A DNA stretch of 64,000 nt from Maribacter sp. MJ134. Its GTDB lineage: Bacteria; Bacteroidota; Bacteroidia; Flavobacteriales; Flavobacteriaceae. The first letter of the stretch is position 1. Each line of letters begins with the position of its first letter. The notes beneath the pieces are model-generated. The model ran no database searches and was not told the DNA's origin. It worked only from the letters and a program-made list of their open reading frames with translations. Where the stretch lies: contig NZ_CP034570.1 in the NCBI RefSeq assembly GCF_003970695.1, positions 744,001 through 808,000 on the forward strand, written 5' to 3'. Made by a program: the position numbers and the translations under genes. Below, in pieces: positions 33,933 to 41,317 of this stretch.

Positions 33933-36136
33933 TTGATATGTTTTAAAACTTCATTTGCGACTGCTCTTGCTAATAAAGGTGGAACAGCGTTACCAACTAA
34001 AGTGTATTGTGGTACTTCCGTTTTTCTATTATTTCCTCCTGTAGAACGTTTTCCTTGAAATACAAAAGAGTCGTCAAAAGATTGTAAACGTGCCATTTCT
34101 CTAACTGTTAATGACCTTGGTGAATTGTAATGAATATAATCATCTGCAATTGTCATTATTGTAGAGCTTTGTTCATCTGGTTTTAATACATTATAATTTC
34201 GCTTGTTTGTCGAAAGACCTAATTTTTCTAATTCTGGTTGCGCTTTTTTATAATCTCCATTTTTTAAAATAACTCCAAGTCTTTCAACAACAGTTTCGTT
34301 TTGATTACTTGTTTTGTGATTATTGAGTATGTCGAAATATTTTTCCCCATTTTCAAGTGCTTCTGTATTCCTTACGTAAAAAGGCTTTGTTTGAGGTTTG
34401 AAACGTTCAATTAATCTGCCTTTTCTTGACCATTCTGCAAAAGATTTTCCACCTTTAGAAATTGGCTTTCCATCAATTTTTCTTTTCTTTAAAAGTTTAG
34501 CCATTTTCTTTGCAGTTCCATTGTATTGACTTGAAATATCAACTAATTCGTATCGGTGAGCTTCTTGATTGTTACCGATAAAATCTAAATCATACAAAGC
34601 TTCAAAAATGGTAACCTTTTCTTCTTCAGAAACGGTTGCAGGAATTTCAGAAATATATTTTTGGTCCTTACGACAACCAATGAAAAGCACTCTTTCCCTA
34701 TTTTGAGGAACACCATAATTTGAGGCGTTAGCAACAAAAGGTTTTTCTATTTTGTAAAGTCTAATACTTTCAAGAATAGTTTCTAATTCCTTTTTCTGTG
34801 ATTTATTGCAATGCGATTTTAATATCTCAATTGACTCATCAAAAGAAGTTGTATAGATTTTTAACGCAGTAATGATATCATCACAATCTTTTTTATAAAT
34901 ATTTGGAACTTTTAAAATTTTGATAGCATTTTCAATTTTCGATATAACATTTTCTGAACTGATTTCTGTTAGGAAATCAGTAAAAGCATTTACAAAATTA
35001 TCACTATCAATATTGCAAAAGTCTTTTTCTTTTATAATATCACGTTTCAGTTTTTCCCATTCTTTCGCTCGCGCTAAAAGGTTAAAACCGTGACGAATAG
35101 TATTTATATTTTCGTCCGTTTTACTGGTTTTGTAATCTACAATTTTTGGTGTTAGTTTTCTAAATCTATTTTCTACAAAATTGATAAAATCAACTTTTCC
35201 GCTTTCTTTATCTTTTTCGAGTAACTTTTCAACTTCAACACGCTTTATAATGCTGTCAAATAAAAAAGAATTTGATTCATCTCGTACCTTTTTTATAAAT
35301 GATGTAAGTGAAGGAATCTCTTTGATGTCAACAATAGAGTTTATCTCTTTTATTATAAGTTTTTTTATCTTACCGCTTTCTTTTGTTAAAATGCCTTTTA
35401 CATTTTCCATTATGAAGTATTTCGGCTGTAAAACCTTAATGACTTCTAAATAATGAGAAAATAAGTCGTCTTTTTTGTCGAATTTCTTTCTTTTTCCTGC
35501 AAGGCTAAAACTTTGACAAGGTGGACCACCACAAACAACATCTATTTTTCGACCATCTATTTTTTCCAACAAATTGTCTAAAAAGTCTGGTTCAGTAATA
35601 TCTTGTTTGAGAAATTTGGCATCTAAACCCAATTGATGATTGTAACGAACAACGTGAGTGAGTTCGCAGTTTTCGTTTATATCGTTAGCTACTACAAAAT
35701 CAAAGAATTTGTTATTATGTTCAGCTTGTAAAAATCCCTCACTAAAACCACCAGCTCCTGCAAATAAATCAACAAAAGTGAATGGTTTTCCGTAAAGCGA
35801 AACCTGTTCTTTTACGATATTTACATTGCTATTTTCTTTATAATTTTCTATGTGTTCATTTAAGACGCTTTTAACTTCGTCTTGAATAAAAGTCTTTTTG
35901 TTGGAATGGTGCAGAAGTTCGTCAGCTCGTTCTCTTAAAAAATCTAAATAATGATTGATTTCGTGTGATTCTACAGATAATCCAATTGCTTTTTGTTTTG
36001 ATTTATCGAAGTTTTTCGGTTCTATTTTTTGTCCAGTTGAAATTTTAACTTGACTTCCATTGCAGTTGATTCGTAGATGAATTGGGGCGAACCCTTTTTT
36101 GTCAGCTTTGTCTAAATAAAAATTAATTGTTGCCAT
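33929..36136 (-). CDS. C5-cytosine DNA methyltransferase with N-terminal recombinase-type Arm domain
   Basis: Protective methylase of the R-M pair (735 aa). The C5 motifs are in order: I, TFVDLFAGAGGFSEGF (about 117-132); IV, GGPPCQSF with nucleophile C207; VI, ENV at 244-246; VIII, QNRERV at 478-483; X, GNAVPPLLARAVANEV near the end. Between VI and VIII lie about 230 residues instead of the usual 40-80, a helical insertion. Residues 1-85 (ATINFYLDKADKKGFAPIHL, then VKISTGQKIEP and a helix HEINHYLDFLRERADELL) resemble the arm-type DNA-binding domain of Bacteroidota tyrosine recombinases. No integrase catalytic domain follows. The fused domain may bind the CGGAC repeats upstream of the gene. 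Markedly AT-rich. Confidence 0.9.
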   Translation of the reverse strand: MATINFYLDKADKKGFAPIHLRINCNGSQVKISTGQKIEPKNFDKSKQKAIGLSVESHEINHYLDFLRERADELLHHSNKKTFIQDEVKSVLNEHIENYKENSNVNIVKEQVSLYGKPFTFVDLFAGAGGFSEGFLQAEHNNKFFDFVVANDINENCELTHVVRYNHQLGLDAKFLKQDITEPDFLDNLLEKIDGRKIDVVCGGPPCQSFSLAGKRKKFDKKDDLFSHYLEVIKVLQPKYFIMENVKGILTKESGKIKKLIIKEINSIVDIKEIPSLTSFIKKVRDESNSFLFDSIIKRVEVEKLLEKDKESGKVDFINFVENRFRKLTPKIVDYKTSKTDENINTIRHGFNLLARAKEWEKLKRDIIKEKDFCNIDSDNFVNAFTDFLTEISSENVISKIENAIKILKVPNIYKKDCDDIITALKIYTTSFDESIEILKSHCNKSQKKELETILESIRLYKIEKPFVANASNYGVPQNRERVLFIGCRKDQKYISEIPATVSEEEKVTIFEALYDLDFIGNNQEAHRYELVDISSQYNGTAKKMAKLLKKRKIDGKPISKGGKSFAEWSRKGRLIERFKPQTKPFYVRNTEALENGEKYFDILNNHKTSNQNETVVERLGVILKNGDYKKAQPELEKLGLSTNKRNYNVLKPDEQSSTIMTIADDYIHYNSPRSLTVREMARLQSFDDSFVFQGKRSTGGNNRKTEVPQYTLVGNAVPPLLARAVANEVLKHIK

Positions 36137-36145
36137 AATTATTTG

Positions 36146-36180
36146 CGGACGTTTTTACGTACACGGACAAATTTACGGAC
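36146..36180. promoter_or_regulatory. Three CGGAC direct repeats around the -7 box of the R-M operon
   Basis: CGGAC occurs at 36146-36150, 36164-36168 and 36176-36180 (GTCCG on the coding strand), each next to A/T (GCGGAC, CACGGACA, TACGGACA). The two distal copies flank a perfect minus-strand -7 box, TAAATTTG (36168-36175), 32 bp before the methyltransferase start codon. A protein bound to them would cover the promoter. The array is a candidate operator for the methyltransferase's own Arm domain or for an unlinked regulator. Confidence 0.5.
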
Positions 36181-36261
36181 ATTTTTTAAATTTTTTAGAT
36201 ATAGGGGTAAATTGTTTAGATTGTCGAATCGATTGGTAAGTTATTTAGTAAACACAAATAA

Positions 36262-36810
36262 TTAGTCGAATCCATAAATAGCTTCAATATATTCCACCAA
36301 CAACTCGAATTCCTGTGGCTTTTTATTCCCAATCAAAAAGCGCAATTCTTCAATAGTTTTTTGGTCAAAATTGGGGAGGTCTACTTTTCTACCACGAAAG
36401 GTAGGGCGGAGGTCGGCCAAGGTAAATTCTAGGGTTTGCCAGTCGCCCGTAGTATCAAATTCCGTGATATAACTGTAATAGGCCTTGCGGTCATGTTTTA
36501 CCCGAAACTGGTAGGACTTGCCATCACCCTTTAGGCGTATACGAATTTTACTTTCGGGACTAACGCTTAGGGTTTCCATAGCGCAACGTACGGAGGAGAA
36601 TCCGCCGTTATTTTCTAGGGAAACTTCTCCTGAAAATTGGCCATAACCTTCGCTGGTCAGGGAAAACGAACCTGAAGAACGGCCACCCATGACCACATCG
36701 TCTACGACCTTCCAGTTATTCGTGGTTGGGTTTTCTTTAAAATTTACGATGGTCTGTGCGGTCATAGGAACGGAAATTAGAAGAGTAAGTAGTAGTAATT
36801 TAGTTAACAT
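36262..36810 (-). CDS. CIA30 family protein, exported
   Basis: A 182-residue protein with a signal peptide (MLTKLLLLTLLISVPMTAQ) and a galactose-binding-like jelly roll of the complex I intermediate-associated protein 30 family. It carries the family's opening NWKVVDDVVMGGRSSGSF and the later segments GGFSSVRC and YQFRVKHDRKAYYSYI. In mitochondria CIA30 helps complex I assembly; exported bacterial members have no proven role and may bind sugars or NAD-like ligands. I chose the ATG at 36808-36810; the frame also extends four codons to a TTG. It is monocistronic and immediately upstream of the R-M island on the same strand. Confidence 0.85.
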   Translation of the reverse strand: MLTKLLLLTLLISVPMTAQTIVNFKENPTTNNWKVVDDVVMGGRSSGSFSLTSEGYGQFSGEVSLENNGGFSSVRCAMETLSVSPESKIRIRLKGDGKSYQFRVKHDRKAYYSYITEFDTTGDWQTLEFTLADLRPTFRGRKVDLPNFDQKTIEELRFLIGNKKPQEFELLVEYIEAIYGFD

Positions 36811-36883
36811 ACGGTATGCCAAGGATACATCATTTATTCGTGTTATTTTAATGCAATCAAACTTTTGAAGTGTTCTATTTTTT

Positions 36884-36925
36884 TTAGCTGTTAGCTGTTA
36901 GCTGTTGGCTACTGGCTACTGGCTC
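36884..36925. repeat. Heptanucleotide tandem repeat
   Basis: Six 7-bp units in register: TTAGCTG three times, then TTGGCTA, CTGGCTA and CTGGCTC. Intergenic, between CIA30 and the exported methyltransferase gene. It is related in period and wording (opposite strand GCCAACA/GCCAGTA) to the array at 56095-56157. Confidence 0.8.
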
Positions 36926-36961
36926 ACACCTTTATACCCTTTCCCCTTCACTATCAGAGAC

Positions 36962-37669
36962 CTACGCTTTCACAAACACCATACAATGCTGCCAGGGCAG
37001 GTTATCCTTATTCTCTTTGAGTATCAGTCCCACCGACTTTAGTTCTTTTACCGCTTGGGCTTCGGTCATTTTATGTGATTTTTTAATGGGGACATTCGGG
37101 TCTTCGCCACGGTATTCGATGAGATATAGTTTACCATTGGGTCTCATGGCTTTTTTAATGGAGGCCATCATCTCATAGGGAAAGCTCATTTCGTGGTACA
37201 CATCCACAATGAGCACCTTGTCTACCGAATTGGGTTTGAGGTTAATGTTTTTTTCACTGCCTTTGACCAGGGTCACGTTTGCGAATTTACCGTCGGATTT
37301 TTTATTCCGCATGGCGGTCAGCATCTCCTCTTGAATATCTACCGCGTAGATGGTTCCTTGCGTAGCCTTCCTTGCCATTCGAAATACATGATAACCGGAG
37401 CCGGCCCCAACGTCCGCAATGTCATCGGTCTTGGAGATATTCATGTTTTCGAATAAGGTAGTGGTGTTTTCTTCGGTCTCACGTTCATCGCGTTCTAACC
37501 AGGGCATGCCTTGGTAGCCCATGACGTGCGCAATCTCCCGGTCCATATACCATTTTCCGATACCGCTGCGGTCACCGTCCTTAAGCGTATAGCGATTTTC
37601 TTGAGCGGCTAGGGAACTTGTAGTCAACAAAAGGAACAGACTCAGAAGTTGTGAAATTCTTTTTTTCAT
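36962..37669 (-). CDS. Exported SAM-dependent methyltransferase
   Basis: Class I methyltransferase fold with glycine motif ADVGAGSGYHVFRMA (about residues 85-99), acidic motif II YAVDIQEEML and motif IV VDKVLIVDVYHEM. Unusually, it starts with a good signal peptide (MKKRISQLLSLFLLLTTSSLAAQ), so the enzyme is predicted outside the cytoplasm, where SAM is not known to be available. The segment after the signal (WYMDREIAHVMGYQGMPWLERDERE) is typical of a group of such exported proteins in Bacteroidota and Planctomycetes. It may have lost catalysis or work with an unknown cofactor supply. It stands alone; its substrate is unknown. Confidence 0.83.
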   Translation of the reverse strand: MKKRISQLLSLFLLLTTSSLAAQENRYTLKDGDRSGIGKWYMDREIAHVMGYQGMPWLERDERETEENTTTLFENMNISKTDDIADVGAGSGYHVFRMARKATQGTIYAVDIQEEMLTAMRNKKSDGKFANVTLVKGSEKNINLKPNSVDKVLIVDVYHEMSFPYEMMASIKKAMRPNGKLYLIEYRGEDPNVPIKKSHKMTEAQAVKELKSVGLILKENKDNLPWQHCMVFVKA

Positions 37670-37853
37670 TTAAATGAGATTTTCTTTTACGCGATAATCG
37701 ATATTTATAGAGCTCCGACACTTGCGTCGAAATAAATGTTGACTTTCCTTAAAATGCCTCATGCGCTTGGCTCGAGGTAATTTACAATAGTTGTCTAAAG
37801 GTACAAATTAGGGGATTGTTGAAGCCTTAAGGAAAGTTTAAAGTTATCGTTCC

Positions 37854-38020
37854 TACACCTCCCTTAGTCCCTCCTTCTTAGGAGGGAAACTCATGCGCCA
37901 TAAATATTTAAAAATAAATATCCGCAGCAGTAGCAGTCCATTTTTATAAGGGGACGTTGCAAGAGCAGTGGGCGAGCTGTTGCGGCAACTAGGGAGGTGT
38001 TTTAATGACTAGGGAGGTGT
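37854..38020. repeat. Interspersed repeat copy R1
   Basis: Contains ACACCTCCCTTAGTCCCTCC, the hairpin CCCTCCTTCTTAGGAGGG, the core ACGTTGCAAGAGCAGTGG followed by GCGAGCTGTTG (37954-37982), and two AGGGAGGTGT words at the right end. It borders the stop codon of the DUF559 gene. The rest of the 37670-38019 gap (37670-37853) holds no gene or signal I can name. Confidence 0.75.
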
Positions 38021-38418
38021 CATTCAGCGACAATATCTGGAGGTACACCTCCATTTTCTTCAAAGGTTAGTATGTAATCCTCTATAGCTCGGAGTACGTT
38101 CTCCATATCATTCATCACTTGATAATCGGAAAAGCGCAAAACCCGTACGCCTAACGAATTCAGTCTTTTTGTCTTCTTCACGTCTTTTTCCCATACTTCA
38201 AGAATTTGGTGAGAGTAGCCGTCCAATTCTATAGCCAGTTGAAGTTTGTTACAAAAAAAGTCTACGATAAATTCATCAATAGGTTTTTGGCGATGAAAAT
38301 CATAGCCATACATTTGGTCTCTTTTCAGTTTTTGCCAAAGCCGAACTTCCGATTTAGTCGAGTTGTTTCTCAATTGACGGGCCAGTTCCTTTAGTTTTGG
38401 GTTGTACTTAATTATCAT
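38020..38418 (-). CDS. DUF559 (Vsr-like) endonuclease-domain protein
   Basis: A 132-residue protein of the DUF559 family, which shares the PD-(D/E)XK-type fold of very-short-patch-repair nucleases. It starts IIKYNPKLKELARQLRNNST, as the family does, and has the core DFHRQKPIDEFIVDFFC, then LAIELDGYSH (acidic residue in the ELDG motif) and a final LGVRVLRFSDYQV. I chose ATG 38418; an ATG 14 codons upstream adds a segment not seen in the family. No R-M partner is adjacent. The gene lies between copies R1 and R2 of a local repeat, and its last codons contain the inverted repeat GGAGGT-AC-ACCTCC of the repeat edge. This suggests it travels with the repeat. Confidence 0.85.
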   Translation of the reverse strand: MIIKYNPKLKELARQLRNNSTKSEVRLWQKLKRDQMYGYDFHRQKPIDEFIVDFFCNKLQLAIELDGYSHQILEVWEKDVKKTKRLNSLGVRVLRFSDYQVMNDMENVLRAIEDYILTFEENGGVPPDIVAE

Positions 38419-38454
38419 TACTTCGAGCTTAATCAAATATAAAAATTTGATTGG

Positions 38455-38634
38455 ACACATCCTTTAATCTCCTTGCTTCGATTTTACTCGGCACATGCTT
38501 TTTAGAAGGGGGGCTGATACTCTTGAAAACAAAACGGTTTCCCTACCAATAAGGCGACGTTGCATATGCAGTGGGCGAGCTGTTGGGGAGGAAGGGGAGG
38601 TATATTAATTGCAGGGAGGTGTTGTTTTGGACAT
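38455..38634. repeat. Interspersed repeat copy R2
   Basis: Carries the core AAGGCGACGTTGCATATGCA (38551-38570) followed by GTGGGCGAGCTGTTG, and ends in GCAGGGAGGTGTTG. Its left part CTGATACTCTTGAAAACAAA (from 38514) recurs in R4 over 31 bp with one mismatch. Confidence 0.8.
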
Positions 38635-38683
38635 TTATTCTTGCTAGAAAGCTGTGGATAATTGTAAGGTAGTTTATCGTGCT

Positions 38684-38828
38684 ACACTCCCCTTAATCCC
38701 CTCTTATTAGAGGGGAAACTCATATTCTTGTAAAACATAACAGTTTTTTTCATAGTAAGGCAACGTTGTGTATGCAGTGGGCGAGCTGTTGCCTTGGCAA
38801 GGGAGGTGTGTCAATTGCAGGGAGGTAT
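38684..38828. repeat. Interspersed repeat copy R3
   Basis: Starts ACACTCCCCTTAATCCCCTC with the hairpin CCCCTCTTATTAGAGGGG. It has the core AAGGCAACGTTGTGTATGCA (38757-38776) and then GTGGGCGAGCTGTTG, and ends CAATTGCAGGGAGGTATT. Diverged from R1 and R2. Confidence 0.75.
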
Positions 38829-38877
38829 TGCTTGGAGTAATTTGTTTTTACAAGAGCAAATAGTTAATTTGATATAC

Positions 38878-38995
38878 ATCCTTTAGTACCTCGCTGCGAC
38901 TCCGCTCGGTAGATGCTTAGTAGAGTGGGGACCTGATACTCTTGAAAACAAAACAGTTTCCCTCCTAGTAAGGAGGGATTAAGGGAGGTGTTCTA
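38878..38995. repeat. Interspersed repeat copy R4 (partial)
   Basis: Shares with R2 the left part (CTGATACTCTTGAAAACAAA, 38933-38952) but lacks the ACGTTGC core. It ends CCTCCTAGTAAGGAGGG and then AAGGGAGGTGTTCTAATAG. Together R2-R4 occupy most of the gene-free stretch 38461-39136; the last 140 bp is the upstream region of the amidohydrolase. Confidence 0.7.
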
Positions 38996-39136
38996 ATAGT
39001 GTAAAAAGGAACCCAATAAGTCCACAAAATCCCAATTCCTCGACCCTATAATTTCAAATTTGGCAAAAACATGGGTGTTTTCCTTTATTCGTAGACTTTT
39101 TCGTATCTTTTTGAGGACCAATTTCAAAGAACCCTT

Positions 39137-40723
39137 ATGAAACAAAAGACAATTCTAGTTATACTTGCCCTATGCGGTATAACGAGTGCCTTTGCACAAA
39201 AAAAAGTATCCAAAAAACAAATTGAGAAGCTTAAGACCGAAGCTGCCGCAATCGTGGAGGCCAACAAAAAGCAGTCCCAGGTAATGGTAGATAAAATTTT
39301 CAGTTTTGCCGAACTGGGTTTTCAAGAAGTAGAATCTTCAAAATACCTTACAGGAATTTTATCGGACAACGGTTTTGAAATCGAAAACTCCATTTCGGGT
39401 ATTCCTACGGCCTGGTTCGCTACTTGGAGCAATGGCAAAGGTCCAACGATTGCTTTAGGTAGTGATGTGGATTGCATACCCAAAGCGTCACAATATCCGG
39501 GAGTGGCCTATCATAAACCTATCGTGGCAGGTGCGCCAGGTCATGGTGAGGGACATAATGCTGGCATTCCCATGAACATTTCCTCAGCATTAGCCGTAAA
39601 ACAAATTATGGAACGGGAAAATATTGGAGGAACTTTACTAGTCTGGCCCGGTATTGCCGAGGAACTCGTAGCGGCTAAAGCGTGGTATGTTAGAGACGGA
39701 CTTTTCGACGATATAGATATGTGCATTTTTACGCACGTAAGTAGCAACCTCAGTGTTTCTTACGGCCCAACGAGGGGAACGGGTTTAATCTCTGTAGAGT
39801 ATGCTTTTGAGGGAGAATCCGCTCACTCCGCCGGCTCCCCATGGCGTGGTAAAAGTGCGCTGGACGCGGCCGAGTTGATGAATATCGCTTGGAATTATAA
39901 AAGAGAGCATTTGCACCCGCTAAGACGTTCACATTCCATCTTTACGGATGCTGGAGACCAACCCAACGTCGTGCCTTCCAAGGCCGCCATTTGGTTTTAT
40001 TTTAGGGATATTAAGTACGATGGGATTATGGAAATGTACGAGGAAGCGAACAAAATGGCCGAAGGTGCCGCCATGATGACCGGAACAACCGTAAAGCATA
40101 AAGTACTCGGAGCCGCATGGCCAAGGCATTACAATAAGGTCATTGCAGAAACCATGTACGAGAATATAAAAAAGGTAGGACTACCCACTTGGTCCGAAGC
40201 CGACCAAACATTGGCCAAGGCGGTACAGACCGAGGTCAATTCCAAAAAAATAGAAGGCTTAGGTACTGAGCTTTCTCCATTAGGATTACCGGTAATAGAA
40301 CCTATAAGCGGGGGTTCTGATGATATTGGGGATATTTCCTGGAAAGTACCCACGGTAACCATGCGCTTTCCTTCTAACATTCCTGGTTTGCAAGGGCACC
40401 ACTGGAGTAACGCCATTACTATGGCAACACCTATTGCACATAAAGGAGTGGTTGCAGGAGCCAAGGCCGAAGCCATGACCATCATAGATTTTCTATTGAA
40501 ACCAGAACTGCTAACGGGTGCTTGGGACTATTTTAATAACGAACAGACTAAGGAGACCAAGTTTATTCCGATGATTTCTGAAAGTGATATGCCGCCTATT
40601 TACTTGAATGCCGATAAACAAGGACAGTTTCGTTCTCAGCTAGAAAAATTCTACTATGACGAAACCAAGTACGACACTTATTTAGAACAGTTAGGTGTGG
40701 AATACCCTACCTTAAAGGAATAA
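39137..40723 (+). CDS. M20 family amidohydrolase (AbgB-like), exported
   Basis: Metal-dependent amidohydrolase/peptidase of the M20D type, 528 aa, with signal peptide 1-20 (ITSAFAQ). Visible motifs are ALGSDVDCIPK (metal-binding Asp), GAPGHGEGHNAG (metal His), VWPGIAEELVAAK (catalytic and metal Glu pair) and ISGGSDDIGDISWKVPTVTMRF with the late HHW. The lid domain is about residues 220-340. It resembles p-aminobenzoyl-glutamate hydrolase subunit B, but the exported location suggests cleavage of extracellular N-acyl amino acids or peptides. The substrate is not known. Monocistronic, with a strong terminator at 40748-40788. Confidence 0.92.
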   Translation: MKQKTILVILALCGITSAFAQKKVSKKQIEKLKTEAAAIVEANKKQSQVMVDKIFSFAELGFQEVESSKYLTGILSDNGFEIENSISGIPTAWFATWSNGKGPTIALGSDVDCIPKASQYPGVAYHKPIVAGAPGHGEGHNAGIPMNISSALAVKQIMERENIGGTLLVWPGIAEELVAAKAWYVRDGLFDDIDMCIFTHVSSNLSVSYGPTRGTGLISVEYAFEGESAHSAGSPWRGKSALDAAELMNIAWNYKREHLHPLRRSHSIFTDAGDQPNVVPSKAAIWFYFRDIKYDGIMEMYEEANKMAEGAAMMTGTTVKHKVLGAAWPRHYNKVIAETMYENIKKVGLPTWSEADQTLAKAVQTEVNSKKIEGLGTELSPLGLPVIEPISGGSDDIGDISWKVPTVTMRFPSNIPGLQGHHWSNAITMATPIAHKGVVAGAKAEAMTIIDFLLKPELLTGAWDYFNNEQTKETKFIPMISESDMPPIYLNADKQGQFRSQLEKFYYDETKYDTYLEQLGVEYPTLKE

Positions 40724-40747
40724 GTTCCGCCTAATTCATAGTATGAT

Positions 40748-40788
40748 ATACCCCTACGAGTTATTTAGTTTGTAGGGGTATTTTTTTT
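40748..40788 (+). terminator. Rho-independent terminator
   Basis: Perfect 10-bp stem ATACCCCTAC (40748-40757) / GTAGGGGTAT (40772-40781), followed by eight T. It ends the amidohydrolase transcript. Confidence 0.95.
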
Positions 40789-40923
40789 GTCTCTATTTGG
40801 AGTTATAAAGCCATCATATTATAGTTTGATTTCTAGACTAATGATTAATACTGGTAATAGTATGAAAATAAAACCAGGTATGTTATCTTGGTAAATTTAT
40901 ATTACGAAACAGCATATCAACTT

Positions 40924-41307
40924 ATGAAGTCTACAACACCGGAAAATACGAAAGAAAAAACGGACTGTGCCGTAACCTTTTGCATGGCTCAAATAGGAGG
41001 GAAGTGGAAACCTATTATTCTATTTAGAATCTCTAAGGGAACTAATAGATTTACAAGGCTTTTAAAGGAGATTGACGGTATTAATCGGCAAATGCTCAGT
41101 AAACAGCTAAAAGAGTTGGAGAAATCTGGAATATTGGAGCGGAAACTATTTCCAGAGATTCCGCCCCGGGTAGAGTATTCTTTAACTCCGTTCGGGAAGT
41201 CTTTGATGCCTGTAATTCAATCCATGAAGCGATGGGGTATTAAACATCAGACTAAGAAAAAAACTAAATCCGCTCAAAGCACGAATCAATTGCCCTTGTT
41301 TGATTGA
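40924..41307 (+). CDS. HxlR family transcriptional regulator
   Basis: Winged-helix regulator of 127 residues (from ATG 40924; the frame also extends 12 codons to a TTG). It has the HxlR signature: CAVTFCMAQIGGKWKPIILF at the N-terminus, including the conserved Cys that often senses electrophiles or redox state, then RFTRLLKEIDGINRQMLSKQLKELEKSGIL (recognition helix) and the wing PPRVEYSLTPFGKSL. These dimers usually control a neighbouring redox or detoxification gene. None is adjacent here, as the next gene is a convergent rRNA methyltransferase, so the target is unknown. Confidence 0.9.
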   Translation: MKSTTPENTKEKTDCAVTFCMAQIGGKWKPIILFRISKGTNRFTRLLKEIDGINRQMLSKQLKELEKSGILERKLFPEIPPRVEYSLTPFGKSLMPVIQSMKRWGIKHQTKKKTKSAQSTNQLPLFD

Positions 41308-41317
41308 ACAGGAAACG

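Noticed and set aside
33929..36136. N-terminal part of the methylase considered as a broken integrase gene fused by error
   Set aside because: The frame is continuous from ATG through all C5 motifs with no stop or frameshift and no integrase catalytic remnant; kept as a true fusion candidate.
32758..36224. 10-bp direct repeat TTTAGATTGT at both edges of the R-M island (32758-32767 and 36215-36224)
   Set aside because: Could be an insertion footprint, but the word is AT-rich, short, and the left copy lies in the last codons of the nuclease gene; chance match not excluded.
36884..36925. Heptamer array considered as a CRISPR-like array
   Set aside because: Units are 7 bp in direct contact with no spacers and no cas genes nearby; a simple tandem repeat.
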